From positions 868,001 through 932,000 of the forward strand of contig VTFK01000042.1 in NCBI GenBank assembly GCA_009617715.1: 64,000 nt of DNA, read 5' to 3'. Shown one piece after another: positions 1 through 11,779 of this stretch; the first letter of the stretch is position 1, and every line of letters starts with the position of its first letter. Under the pieces are notes generated by a model, which saw nothing but the letters and a program-made list of their open reading frames with translations, made no database searches and was not told where the DNA came from. Position numbers and translations under genes: made by a program. The DNA comes from Plectrocnemia conspersa (lineage: Eukaryota; Arthropoda; Insecta; Trichoptera; Polycentropodidae).

Positions 1-245
1 ACAGAGCCTTGCCCTTCCCTAGACGCCTCATGCCCTTACGAAGGTCGCCGATTGTATGCTCATTGCTTATTGGATTTTATGAAGTTAATGACGCATTCAG
101 CACAACAGTTACCCTCCCACCTACCCAGCACATGACCAGGTAGTAAAAAAATACGATTAACCTTTTAATCCTATTAAAACGGCAGGATCTGACGCTACTG
201 CATCCTTCAGTGACAAGTCGATTAATATTTAATGGTTCACAATAC
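1..245. promoter_or_regulatory. GC-richer island cut by the window edge
   Basis: The first 130 bases are much richer in G+C than the following sequence and include a pyrimidine run near 110-128. No open frame with recognisable content crosses it. It is the first of a series of similar islands. A regulatory role is inferred from composition only. Confidence 0.2.
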
Positions 246-499
246 TTCATAGCATACACCTATTGATTTTAAACAGTGAATATAACAAAATAATACGTAA
301 GATACTATATTCGCATACTGTAAAGGGTAATGAAAAGCATAGGTAAAATTTAATTAAACATATCAATAAATAAGATAAGAAAAAGACGATTAAAATAAAA
401 ATACTGTCTCAATGGTGCTCTTTTAATATCATAATAACAATACATATTGATACATATATTATTATTATTAAATAACGTTTGTATTTTATATATATATAA

Positions 500-960
500 A
501 GGCTTTGCAAACAACACGGCCATATCACCACCTATCGGCAAGGAAAAATAAAAAGAGTCGCTAAGGTAGAAGGCAGCAAGAAAAGAGCCGGTGGCGAGAA
601 AAAGAGAGAAAATAGGAAGAAAGCTCGTATAACATCGTAAAAAGGTAGATTGAGGTAACTGGAGAGAATAACAGGGGAAGAGAGGAGAAAACCATATCGT
701 GGATTCTTCTTCGTTAGATATCGGGTGCAACGAACCGCATGCAATATCCAACATTAAAAACAGTAATAAAGTCCGTCGATAAATACGGGGACACGTATCA
801 TTACGCTTTATGGCGCGATCAAAAAAGTTAACCCTTCAGGTGATGATGCCAGATAATATCGTGCTGTATGGGACGGAGTCGTAGTTAAAGTCGTCATTTA
901 TAATTTTATCGACCATGTCGTTATTGCCTTCACTGGACTCGCTATGTCAGATTTACTATC
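500..960. promoter_or_regulatory. Island with a long purine-rich tract
   Basis: Between about 538 and 700 the plus strand is strongly purine-biased, with repeated GAGA/AGAG words. GAGA-type tracts bind Trl/GAGA factor in flies, so a regulatory role is possible. The minus-strand open frames over it are Ser/Phe/Leu-rich because of this bias and resemble no family. A TTAACCCTTC word at 828 resembles a piggyBac-type end, but no partner was seen. Confidence 0.25.
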
Positions 961-1978
961 ACCGATAAGTCGAGCAAACTTAAAATATTAATAACTAGTA
1001 CTATCACAAAATATACACTTTTTAAGTAAACATAATATATATTATAAAAGACAATTTTTTATTTTCGTTATGGATTTCAAACTATAGAAAAAATACACTT
1101 TATAACCATAACGTTCCAACCCTTCCGAGATTCTTAGAAATTGTACATAGCAAGTGGATAAAAACGACTTGTTTTAATAAAGAATTCTAATCAGTTGTAC
1201 GATTATAATTTACAATTGCCCGTGTAAGTTTGCCTATATATTAGTTTATTTTAATATGAATATCCAACAAAAATAATCTAGTTAAAAATATTGGTTATTT
1301 AATATGGAAGCTCAAATGGATGGTGTAATTCGAACATTTTTTTATGATCGTCATTGTTGAAGATTATTGCTTACAATAGTAGGTAGTTGAACAATAAATA
1401 TTTTTTTTGTATTTTACTATCAAAATATAGGAAAGGTATATAACCAATAAATATATAATAATGAGATTCACTTAAATAAATATATAATATTATGACTAAA
1501 AAAACTCTTTTTATTAATCTTGCAAAATAGAGAAACATAAAAATTGCACTAACCTTTGCAATACCATTATTTTTTTTAAACGAAATTTATTTTGGCAAAA
1601 CTTAGAGAAAAAATATTGCTGATCAAAATGAAATTAGTCTATAACTGGTTATTTTATTTTTAATAATAATAATAATATTAATATTTCTAAATTTACACGG
1701 ACTTACTTGTATCATAGTCTTTAATACTATACAAAGAATTATTATAAATAATACATAAAAATATGAACTATAAGCTTAATTTTATATTTAATAATAATTT
1801 AATAAGTTAATTTAAAAAAAAATAATAGTACTAATAAAATCAGCATGTAATTTTAAGTACTGTTTCAGTGTGATTTCTAAAAACCTTAATAATAAACCCT
1901 CCTTCAAAAGTTAAACGATTTAGAAAACTATTAGGAAAAATAATATTTTTTCCCTACTATCTATCTGGCAGTTTTCTA
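960..1978. other. AT-rich sequence, nothing recognised
   Basis: About 1 kb of A/T-dominated sequence with short TAA and ATT runs. No open frame, repeat pair or transposon end was seen. Confidence 0.6.
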
Positions 1979-2260
1979 TGTGTGTTCGGTCGCCTTTTGC
2001 TAAGTGTTGAGATAACTCTTGGATAAATACGATCGTGCGCGACAAGGTGAGGCTGAGGGCAGAGGTCAACCCCAGGAGGTGGAGGCCGACCCCTGAAGGA
2101 ATAGGGGGCCGAGGTGCCCGGCACGACTGACGGAGCCAGGTAATGGAGATGGAGGTTAACCGAGTGGAAACTGCTTCATTTCAGCCGACCAGGAAGATAA
2201 GTCGATAATGCACAGGTACCGCAATAAATTATTTGAAGGTTCAGACCCCTGGAAGAATTT
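1978..2260. promoter_or_regulatory. GC-richer, purine-biased island
   Basis: The core (2040-2150) is G-rich on the plus strand (GAGG, GGGCAG, AGGAGG words). AAG|GTGAGG at 2044-2052 matches a 5' splice site by sequence, but no coding frame leads into it. A candidate conserved non-coding element only. Confidence 0.25.
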
Positions 2261-2740
2261 CGTTTATAAAAAATTGATTGATGGAGGTAGATAGGTTAAG
2301 TTATATTTATGTAAAGCAAACTTTTATACTATCTATATAAATAAGTAAACTTTTACACTATCTTAAACTAAATCATATAGAAGTCAAAGTACCTACAGTT
2401 ACGAGTTTTAGATTATGGTAAAAAGAAATATGTAATCGTATGATTATTAATCTGGATCTTGGAATTTCTTTAGCTATGCATGTTTATTTATTTAATGAGC
2501 TTATAAACTGTTAAGTAATAATGCTTCATAATAATGATCCTATCAATGTTAATGTATAATATATTCTCAAAAATGCAAATAAAAGTATATTTTAAAAGTG
2601 TACGTAATTATGTAACAAAAAGATCAGATTTTTCAGATAAAAGAGATATTGATACATTCATGATCTTTTATAGATTATTCCTTATATTATCATTAAATCA
2701 CCAGATAATAATAGAACGTTGGGTAAATTAAAAAATCAAT
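2260..2740. other. AT-rich sequence with a short imperfect direct repeat
   Basis: Around 2318-2365 the phrase AAACTTTTATACTATCT recurs about 30 bases later with one change, a minor local duplication. The open frame at 2534-2731 has the amino acid composition of random AT-rich DNA. Confidence 0.5.
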
Positions 2741-3420
2741 TAAACCATAGGTAGGGAAAAATAAACCGTTATTAAGTAGGCAAACGTCTGCCATCAAGCC
2801 ATGGGGGAGGCGGAAAGTCTCGGTCATTATGCACAGTACAATGGAAATAAAATAAAGTAGCAAGTAGTCTCTCCTGAAAGGTAATGTGCAAACAGATAAA
2901 AGCAGGTAGCTGCCGTGCGCTGGAATATCCCTTTTTATTTGGCCTTTTGCTTTAAAGCCCCTCACCTCTGGGATGTTACTAATGACCGAGACTTAAAAGT
3001 TTAAAGACAGTTTTACAGCGTTAACACGGGGTCATTCGGAGGGACCCGTCGGATACTTTTGCACTCTTTTTTCCCCTATTTTCCCCCTAACCCCGATTTT
3101 CATCTCCGAGTGAAATTTGGGGCACACGTTTATCTGCCAGCCGCGAAGGTGAACTTCTCTTTTTTTCGGTTCCCCTCCTTCGGCAGCAACGTTACCGGCG
3201 GAAGGAAAGTTTTCTCTTTAAAAAGTCTTTATAACCTCTTTTTGTATACTAGATTTTACACTTAAGCAAGGTGAACTTTTTTCGCAAACTTTCGCGTTTT
3301 TTCTTCGCTCCTTCTGTTTGTGCGAAAACAGATTATGAAGTTGGCAATAAATTTCGTTCCATTGTCAAATCGAGCTTTGTACGAACGCTTATAGGTATAT
3401 AAATATACAGATAGGTTGGT
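2740..3420. promoter_or_regulatory. GC-richer island with pyrimidine tract
   Basis: About 680 bp of raised G+C. It includes a pyrimidine-rich stretch at 3060-3110 and CG-containing words at 3140-3210. Frames on both strands are open by composition, and none shows a domain. Read as putative cis-regulatory DNA. Confidence 0.25.
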
Positions 3421-4915
3421 GGAGGACATGCGACTCTAATGCCACTTTAATCCAATTACCTTTGTCTGAGTACCGCGCTACGTTATAACTTCAAGTACAA
3501 ACCTGAACTATGGAGTCGTTTTTAAGATGTGCAAATTTCAATATAACACAATTTAATTTATTTATAATAATATTTAATAAATAAATCGACCACTAACAAA
3601 GTGTAATGTAATATCGAGGGTTTAAATCTCACGCAAAGACAGAAGTCAGATTGATCAAGCAGAAATAAATTAATAGAAATTGATAAATATACAACTAAAA
3701 TTAGTCGTTATATCATTATTATATTTAAAACGTGGATTAAACTTCGACAACTAAGTAGTGCTTTATAGACTATTGAGTAATAATTGACCTATATAAACTA
3801 ATTTATATTATGTAAGTAGTGAGCAGTAAAACGACATTTACAGCCTAGAAGATTACTTTTGTGTAGAGCCTGTCGATGCATCAGTCTTTATAAAATATAT
3901 TTGTATATCACAACATTTTTAATTGTATTTGTTTAATTTGTGCAACAATAAATACCCGATATCGATAGTTGTTTGTGGATAAAATTAAATTATCAGATAT
4001 TATAAATTCAATTTCATTATAAAGCTTTTGGCTCGATTAAAAATATATTAATATGAAACAAAATTTTAGATTTCTGTAATTAAATAATTACATGTAAAAT
4101 TATATTAATTTATTATAGAGGCCCTTTTGTTGCGACATGAATACAGTATCTTTATTACCAGAAACCGCAAAACTACCCCTCTCTACAAATTGTTGTTACT
4201 TTATGCCTAATATCAACTGAATTATAATTATTTCATCATTTTTCTAGACGCTTATGGCAAAATACTATTTTATTTTAAAAAAGGTCGCCTTCAGGGAAAC
4301 AAAATCGTCAATAATTATGTCTATATCTAAAAATTGTGTAACTTTGAAGATATACACAAATTGCTCAGCCTGGCATGAGCTATTGAGAATCTTAAATAGT
4401 TTAACTGAAGCATATTTTCGCTGAAAAACGGTTACTGGAATACTTTAAGAAAATGATATGTTTATATAATAAATTGCTTGCAAATTAAATCGTAAAAGAA
4501 TGTAAAGATTTCAAAATAGTTCACTTTTTATATAACGTAAAATTATTTTAGCACAATAAATAATACAGTTTATTATTGCCTTTAATATATTTTTTTCGTG
4601 AGGGATCTTCTTTAAACTCGTACCATGACAATTATACGAATGAATCTAACCTAACCAAACGGACAACCACAATAGCTCTTGTTATGTCCAGAAAAAAGGA
4701 ATAAGCTAAAATCAATCGTAATTACCCTCCGATGCAGAGAAAAATATATGTTTTGTTGCGTAACGGTTGCGGAAACAATACACCATCGTAAGACAAAAAG
4801 CACCGTTAACATTTAGTCCGTTGTAAAAATCAACCTTCGAAAAATGCCCATCAAACATTTTTTAATAATATTTTGTTGGTAAAATAAGTGAGTGCAACAA
4901 TTAGTTGAATGGCTG
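3420..4915. other. AT-rich sequence, nothing recognised
   Basis: About 1.5 kb of low-complexity A/T-rich DNA without a convincing open frame. No inverted repeat ends with target duplications were found. Confidence 0.55.
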
Positions 4916-5220
4916 CTGCATGGTTATGATTCGACAAAGAGCTTTCCAAGCCTATGATACTTAAGGCCTGTCTTCAAGGGACGAAGTCAGAAAGGAACAG
5001 ACATCGAAGGACATTGGCAGGACAACGTGACAGACTTGACAAACTACGGGCCAGACTATAAGACCTCAGAGGACCACTCACTGGACATCAACCCTCCGCC
5101 AGATTCTGTACCAGCGCTCGGAGAAAAACAATACTTGCCCACAATAGTTTGTTGCAATATATATTAAACTATTTCTGACTGTGAAGTCACACCCTTTAGA
5201 GCTAATTTATAAATAATGAT
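4916..5220 (+). repeat. Dispersed repeat copy 1 (pairs with 12.2 kb)
   Basis: This segment aligns by eye with 12212-12540. Both contain a GGGAC..A.TCAG.AAG block, then a run of GACA/CAGA words, and both end near a shared AAGTCACACC (about 5183 and 12527). In this copy one plus-strand frame stays open for 67 codons without a Met after a stop near 4959, reading YLRPVFKGRSQKG at its start. The frame is not conserved in the other copy, so this is probably decayed transposon sequence. The family is not recognised. Confidence 0.4.
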
Positions 5221-5289
5221 TTTGCCACCTTAGCACGGTTCTGATTTTTTGCCATTCATATTTCTAGTGCTAAAAAAATCTGCGATTTT

Positions 5290-5730
5290 TCATGTTTTTT
5301 TATTTGGTAAAATATCATCATTCGACATTGGGACGCCTCTCATTCCGGATAAGTCGGCGTCGTCCGCCAAACTTTAACCGGATTGCGGTGAGCTGGACCA
5401 ATTGCCGTTCCAAGAAAGGCTTCCACGTTTCAAGTAATGGGCTATTACGGATTAACTTGCCGGGATTTATGCTCGCCTTATATCAAAGAGGCCTTAAGAA
5501 AAAAAAAGACGGCGTCTCGTATAAATATTTATCTGTAATCCGAACCGGGGCTGGCTTTGCGGCCGCCTCTTTTACGGCCGTTGATCACCTCACGGCCTCA
5601 AATGCACCACTTTTCCCATTCCAGGTCACGCTCGTCCTAATCCTGAGTCGTTGTAAAGGATTATGCTGTACGAGTAGTGTACGTTTTAACGCACGTCCAA
5701 TCCTGTGGCCGTAGTTTTAATTCAATTTCA
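5290..5730. promoter_or_regulatory. GC-richer island with a chance-length open frame
   Basis: One of the strongest islands, with many CG words and sites such as TTTTACGGCC (about 5570), which resembles Caudal/Abd-B-type TTTAYGGC sites. The plus frame 5292-5714 stays open for 140 codons, but it begins in AT-rich sequence, has no domain, no signal and no splice context, and its openness follows from composition. More likely a conserved non-coding element than a gene. Confidence 0.3.
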
Positions 5731-5954
5731 CGTATTAAGAGGTGAACAGTAAATTATGAAACTCAAAAACAGGGTCGCATTTTCGTGCTAAGAATATTTT
5801 TATTTAGAATATTTATGAAACTGTGACGCACTTAGATCTTTTGGATTTTGCCGAATCCGATATTTTATAGTCGCTTATGAATCAAAAACTATATACAAAA
5901 AAAGTTATTTGTTGTACATATTTAGGTAATTACTATATGTGAATGTAGGTATGT

Positions 5955-6300
5955 ATATTTTCCAGCGAAATAGAGAGAGAGATCGTCCAAATCGACTCTC
6001 GTCCCGATCGTTACCTTATCCCGGATAGTCTTACCCCCGACAATTGTCTCCCATTGGTCTCGTAATCCGGCACTAAGGTGTTTTTGAAGAGGTGGCTCGC
6101 AGAAGTTCTAATCTGGCCTCAAGGTGCCGCCTCCGGGACAACGGAACCCGGGCACCCTCTCGGCCCTCCGGAATTGTCCCAGCATAAACATTAGATAGTG
6201 GATCCGCCAACCTGCGCCCTCTGTTTCTAGCCTAATCCCGCGTGGCCTTCTTCCTTAAGCGAACCCTCAAGGATTGCGCTTTATTACGTCAGACGCTACA
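5955..6300. promoter_or_regulatory. GC-richer island
   Basis: Contains C/G-rich blocks at 6025-6060 and 6120-6180 (GCCTCCGGGAC, CCCGGGCACC). There is no convincing open frame. Candidate cis-regulatory element. Confidence 0.25.
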
Positions 6301-6674
6301 GACTGTCGCATATATATAATAATATTTTAAAATTTACTCATACAAAAATATTTTAACGCTCAAATGAAATAGAAATGCTGAGAAAAAATATCAATATTCT
6401 GTTTATGTTTATGGAATCAGGACATGGACTTTTACAGCAACAAAGAGAAATAATTATTTGTGGTGCTTAAAAAAGCAAAGAACCAATCTGGCAATTATTT
6501 ATAATATGCTTGAAAATGATAATTAAGTTTTTCAAGGCAATTGGGTATGACTCTTTTATAAAATATAAATTTAATGTTACGTCGTTACTAGAGATTCTGT
6601 GCCAAATTTTTTTGATCAAGGTTTGAGATTTCAAGTTAAATTTAAATTCGTGTATTGAAAATATTTTTTCGTAC
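6300..6674. other. AT-rich sequence, nothing recognised
   Basis: Flank of the Tigger-like element. No repeat or open frame of note. Confidence 0.55.
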
Positions 6675-7709
6675 TAAAGTAAAACCTCGGTTTACGAGCA
6701 TAATTTATTTCGGAAACGTGCTCGTATATCAAAGCGGTTTCTTTATAAGAAATAATGTAAACTTAAATAAATTTTCTCTAAAACCCAAAACTATTTATTT
6801 AAAAATGATTGATACAAAATATCCGTATATTTTTTACATTTTTTTTTAAATTGTATATGCACATTAAAAGGTTAATTCATAGGTGCAATGTTAACAAGCA
6901 TTCATTGCATTCAAAAAACAAATTAAAAAAATTAAGATTCACAGATAAGGAAGTATAAAGTTTTTACTATATATTACTATCCTATATGTTTTTAGAATAA
7001 TATACGGTCTATTTTAATTTTAATATTAATAAATTAACAAAACTAATAATAACACTGAGACCTTGTGAATGGATTTTAATTAGTCTGGATTCAGGCGCGT
7101 ACGGTGAGATACATTCCCTTTCGCTCGCTCGCGTGTTAAGTGACGAGAGTGAGTGAGAATAAATGGGCGTGCGGAACGCATGTCACCTTTTCTCATTCAC
7201 TCTCGTCATTTAATACGCGAGCGAACGAAAGAGAATGTATTTCACCACATGCGCCTGTCTGGATTATCTTTATTTATTACTTTGCGAAATAACTACATGT
7301 AAACTTTCATTATCCCACATTTAATAAAAATTTTGATCGTTTTTTTATAAAAAAAAATCATTTTGGACATTTTGTTTGTAGACGTTATGTCGCATGGGCC
7401 AATTAGTCACCAAGACCAATTGTTAGGCCAAAGATTCAGAGGGCATTTGTCGTGGAACCACATATCCATAAACAACAAAACTTAGTAGCAAATTATTTTC
7501 CGAAATGTATATCTTTACTGGAAGAAAAATTATTGTCTGCAAAAAGATTTATCGGCTCAGTTAGGGAAAAAATAATGCAATAAGCACTGCTTGTATTGCA
7601 AGACATCGATCGTTCATTAAGTCAAAATTGATTTAAATTTTTGGTTTGTATTGCGAAACACTCAAGAAATAAATAAATTAAGTGATTCGCAAACCGAGGT
7701 TCCACTGTA
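6675..7709 (+). mobile_element. Non-autonomous pogo/Tigger-like element (Tc1/mariner superfamily)
   Basis: The left end reads TAAAGTAAAACCTCGGTTTACGAG. The right end, reverse-complemented, reads TACAGTGGAACCTCGGTTT and continues GCGAAT. Both sit at TA dinucleotides (6675-6676 and 7708-7709), the target used by Tc1/mariner elements. CAGTGGAACCTCGGTT ends, followed by ACGAG and by 'TTGTATTGC' words inside the right end, are typical of widely distributed Tigger-like families. No transposase frame remains. A 166-bp hAT MITE is inserted at 7092-7257, so this element is the older of the two. The small open frame at 6655-6849 is only the translated left end. Confidence 0.7.
7092..7257. mobile_element. 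Palindromic hAT-type MITE nested in the Tigger-like element
   Basis: The whole 166 bp folds back on itself: arms of about 67-80 bp begin CAGGCGCGTACGGTGAGATA on the left and CAGGCGCATGTGGTGAAATA on the right (reverse complement). It is flanked by an exact 8-bp direct repeat TCTGGATT at 7084-7091 and 7258-7265, the duplication length of hAT transposition. It carries GCTCGCTCGCG/CGCGAGCGAACG motifs in its arms and has no coding capacity. The exact flanks suggest a rather recent insertion. Confidence 0.85.
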
Positions 7710-8440
7710 TTTTTACCCGTCCACTACCATTTAATGATGAATAATTGGTATTAGCCTGAAACATAGTAGATAAAATAAAAATAAAAAATACACTATGATT
7801 GCCGAAATTCCAGAAATTACTCATATATAGTATATATTTTGTAGCTGTGGGCTTTCTAAATGGTAAGTATTGAATATATCACTCTTAAATAAATTTCAAT
7901 AATGTTTATTTTAACGACTTTCTAAAGTATTTTCATAATAATAAAGTTTTTAAACATACCGAGTTGTCAAGAATAATTAAAATAATTTTTTTTACTATTA
8001 TTTTTTAATGTTTGTGTATTCAAACTATATTTTTCGATTCTTAATACCTATACGAATATACACTTATCCTTTGATTTAGGCAGTACTCGTTTAAAACGGT
8101 TAAGAAAAAAGCAGCTATATATAACGGCTATCTCCCACTTCTTACACCTGACCTACAACAGGAACCTCACCAACTACCCATGCAGTGGTGTTTTGAAGTA
8201 CACGCATGTCGCTGAATATTTTGCTTGTCTGTTTTATAAGTTAAAGAAATGTTAAAAAATACATGTGAATTCTATTCGATCATTTTACTACAAATTTTGC
8301 GATATTTTTTGGAACGTATCTACCACGCAAATTGAAAGATGAGTGTATTCGATATTCGAATAGTTAAACATAACGATTATTTGAAAACTCAAGCTGAGTG
8401 AAATGTGGATTTACAATAATACTATTTTGATACAAATATT
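7710..8440. other. AT-rich sequence
   Basis: Nothing beyond an isolated ATG|GTAAGTATT 5'-splice-like word at about 7860-7870. No exon-like sequence precedes it. Confidence 0.5.
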
Positions 8441-8640
8441 TGGACCGCCCTGTGAGCTTTCCTCAAAGGTGACCGAATGTATGTTAAGGAGCATTTGCTT
8501 AATCTTGTGAGATTACACTTTAAACGTGATAGCGTCGGTTATCTACCGGCGCCGGCGTCCGTTAGGTGTCGTTAGCGTCGATAGGCGTTTAGGGATAAAC
8601 GCCTACTGTACGTGTAACGTTATCCTTACATACACATATA
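8440..8640. promoter_or_regulatory. GC-richer island with a perfect hairpin
   Basis: A compact CG-rich block. It contains ACCGGCGCCGGCG (about 8545-8557) and a perfect 9-bp stem AGGCGTTTA / TAAACGCCT at 8583-8591 and 8596-8604, with a 4-base GGGA loop. Repeated GCGTCG and GTTAGCGTCG words occur. Candidate regulatory element; a small RNA hairpin is less likely because the stem is short. Confidence 0.3.
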
Positions 8641-9540
8641 CAAATGCACTGACTTCCTGTATCTAACGATTTTTTTATTGAAAGGTTTTGCTGTTTATGT
8701 TAACTTTTAGTAGTCTTGAAAGAGTAGCCTAATTCTAATGATTTCCAGAAATCGTAACCAGAGAGACAGTTTGTAATCTACAATATTTTTACACACAACC
8801 TGCTTAATTTTATGATTTTCATTAGGTTTTTCTTTGATACTATCGTGCTAAAAATAAATTATTTAAATTTAAACTGACGCAGAGAGATGAGTACTAGACG
8901 CATCTTTTTGTAAGATTGTGTGAACGCTTATTAGTGTCTGAAAAGTTGAACTGTTAATTACTGAATTTTGTGCAGTGTTTATCGACTTTTAAAAAATATA
9001 ATAACACTAGTAAGTGGTTCAATAGCTGCATAAAAAGCTTAATACCGCAACGAATTTATTAAAACATGTTGTCTCTTATACCTAGACAATAGGCAAAAAT
9101 TGAGCAGCTAAATTTAAATATAGGAAAAAAGCATTGAAAGTTATTATCGAAAAGAAAAATCTGTAACTGAAAACAGTAAAGTAAACATTAATTTTATTGC
9201 CGATTTACTCATTACAGATTAGCAAATCAAACTTCGAAAAGTAGAGGTGTGTGTAATCTTATATTAATGGGTTAAAAATAATTTGAATAAGGTGTATGGA
9301 ACGAAAAAATATTTGAAAAAATCGGGAAAAAACATATTTTATTTGGAACAAAATAGAAAATCTTGGACTTTTAGAACTTCGCAGGCTACATAATTTTTCA
9401 GGACCAAATTTAAGCTTATCAATGAAAATAAAATGTTATTATATAAATATAATATGCCCTTCATATCTAATATTAATATATAATATTAATAATAATATAA
9501 CTGTCTGATATATGTTAGATAAAAGTCCTTAAATTTCTAA
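8640..9540. other. AT-rich sequence, nothing recognised
   Basis: No open frame, repeat or transposon end was identified. Confidence 0.5.
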
Positions 9541-10165
9541 ATTCATCTCAATTCATTGAAACAACATCAAGGTAAGCGATGCAGAAAATCCCACGAGGGC
9601 TGACATCTAAATTAACACGAAGCTCGGACAGTTATTATTACGGTCAGGTATATCCTGCGGCTATTGAAATGAATTGCCAACTTTAAGCTGTTTATTATAT
9701 GAGCGTTATAATATAAAGGGGTTGGGCACCCAAAATTATACCAAGGTGGGAGGGTATTTTGTCAACTCCGTCCGCCTTGTGAATTGTTTTGGGACTGTGA
9801 ATTAATTATAACGACTTTATATATATAATATAAATTCAACCTTCATATGAGATATGCACATACTATATTAGATATATTCGGAAAAAGAGGATGGTGTCGA
9901 CCAGGGTTATCGTCTCCCGATTCGGTCGGTATCTGCACTCGGGTCGGTTTCAGTGCACGCAACGTCGGCTCTGGTCCTGAACCCGGAATAATCCGTTTAA
10001 CCTGATCCGGGACACAACTTTCCCATTTCCCGGACGTAGGTTAGGTGCCCCCAGCCCCTGCTCTTACGGTGCGATACGTTACTTCCGAAAAGGTGGGCAA
10101 GAGCCCCGTGCAACCTTGCCGCGCTTGCCATTAATCCGTTTCAGGGACGTCGTGACGGGAATAAA
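9540..10165. promoter_or_regulatory. Paired GC-richer islands
   Basis: Two raised-G+C blocks (9570-9780 and 9880-10165) around an AT-rich middle. The second holds CCCGATTCGGTCGG, CCCGGAATAATCCG and GTAGGTTAGG-type words. AAG|GTAAGC at about 9567-9576 on the plus strand matches a 5' splice site. Short frames through the second block are open in two registers at once, which argues against coding. Confidence 0.25.
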
Positions 10166-11620
10166 ATTTGTTTATTGAGATATGTTACCTTTTTTTAGTC
10201 GTATTTAAATTTAATGACAAAAACTCTACCCAATCATAACAAAAATTTATTTAACAACACTCCCAAATAAAACGACGTCGTTTGAAAACAAGTATCTCTA
10301 AAATAAGGACAAACCGAGAAATTACCTAAAAAATATGCAAAATAAATTGCAAAATCAAACAAAAAAGTTAAAGAAATTTTACTCAATTTCCGAGATTGAG
10401 ACATAATTCTTTCGCAAATTCAATCGTATCCCTCTCACTAACAGAATTATTTTATTGTTCATTTTTTATTTATATAGATAAAGTTTATTTAATTTTCTAA
10501 AGGATTTTTATTTTCTACGCCGCGAAACAAATTTCCCTTTCCCAGTGTGCCGTGAGTTGAAAAAGTTTTCAGACAGTAGTCTAAAGAATAAAATATATTT
10601 ATTAATATACATGACATCCACAATTGCATTTAATCAAACAATGACACATTATTAATACTAGTAACCAACATTTTGCTAAAAAGCGAAGTTCCTAAATAGT
10701 ATCTAAAATCATATTTATGATAATTCATTTGTAGGTTCAGAAATTATACAATCTTTTCTATATATATGTTTTATTAAATTTGCATTACGAACCCCAGCAT
10801 TTTTGAAACCTAACGTAAGAGTTAAAATTAATGTTACAAATAAATAAAATGCATTTGCAACTTTTTATTTGAATGCTTAACTAATATAAAAAAAAGATTG
10901 TTTATATATATGTCATTTATAAACATAAAAAAGTATTGATTCTCACTACATACTATAGTACTCTTATGAGAATTAACAGTAAATTTCGAACGATTTTTTT
11001 AAATAGTTACTAAAAAACTACGTTAATTCATCGGGAAACCCAAAGTCGTACTTTATATATAATACATACATATATCATATATATTAAAGTAATAATTTCA
11101 AGTGCGTTTTTCACCCGGTTAGTAATTGTCAAAATAATAAAGACAGTAGAATATAAAGGTATTGTCAGGACCAACCATAAAGGCTGCGACAAAATTAGTG
11201 AAAATAAAAAGTCTTGATAAAAGCTTTTTATTAATTAATATCTTTGTCTTCTTTAGACTTTCTAAGAAACAAAGTTTTTTATTGTCTTCCTGAAAAAACA
11301 ATTAAATATATAAACAAACATTTATCAAACTGTATCCATTAACAGTTTCAAAACATTTACATAATACGAGAGTTAATGTTCAAATATCTACGCCAAACAA
11401 AATCAAGTTACGACGTTGCAAATTAAATCTTTCTTAAGTCAACGTTAAGCAGATACAATCCAACAAGCTCTTTAATAGTCTAAAACAAATAGTCAGTTTC
11501 TACTCCGAATTGACATCGAGATCGACTTCTCCTAATTATTAAGTGTAAATAATTTAGAACACGGCAATACTGAATTAGTTCCCTCAGCACCCAATCATAA
11601 ATATACTTTCTCTAGAAACT
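10165..11620. other. AT-rich sequence
   Basis: About 1.45 kb. A weak minus-strand pattern TATTTTTTAG|GTAATT near 10332 resembles an acceptor joined to a poor donor. The minus frame 11119-11301 is compositionally random. Nothing else recognised. Confidence 0.5.
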
Positions 11621-11623
11621 TCA

Positions 11624-11776
11624 TTTAGAGCGTCCAACTTCCGAGTTACCAAGACGACTTATATAAGCTTGAGAAACAGGAGCATTCCAATCTAAACCGG
11701 CTAAGCAGTCATCTAAATCCCAAGAGTACAACCTGATCTTCGATAAAACTTTGAAAATATGTGACGCAGTATTATA
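11624..11776 (-). pseudogene. Coding-like 51-codon fragment, family unknown
   Basis: Between two in-frame stops the minus strand stays open for 51 codons in a locally less AT-rich segment. It reads like real protein, with a balanced mix including LYSWDLDDCLAGLDWNAPVS and ISRLGNSEVGRSK. Past the stop, another frame continues in similar style (for example LGAEGTNSVLPCSKLF) with a further stop, as expected for a decayed coding sequence. No Met start, clear splice sites or recognised motif are present. It could be a remnant of a transposon or gene, or chance. Confidence 0.25.
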
Positions 11777-11779
11777 TCA

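Noticed and set aside
350..754. 134-codon minus-strand frame
   Set aside because: It is the translation of a pyrimidine-biased strand followed by A/T-rich DNA, rich in Ser, Phe and Leu, with another frame open over the same bases.
5292..5714. 140-codon open frame, the longest in the window
   Set aside because: Its length follows from the low stop frequency of a GC-richer island. There is no domain, codon pattern or splice context.
7850..7872. ATG|GTAAGTATT donor match, and similar isolated GTAAGT words on the plus strand (9.57, 22.76, 27.83, 46.59 kb)
   Set aside because: Single donor matches are expected by chance on this scale and no coding or acceptor context supports them as exons.
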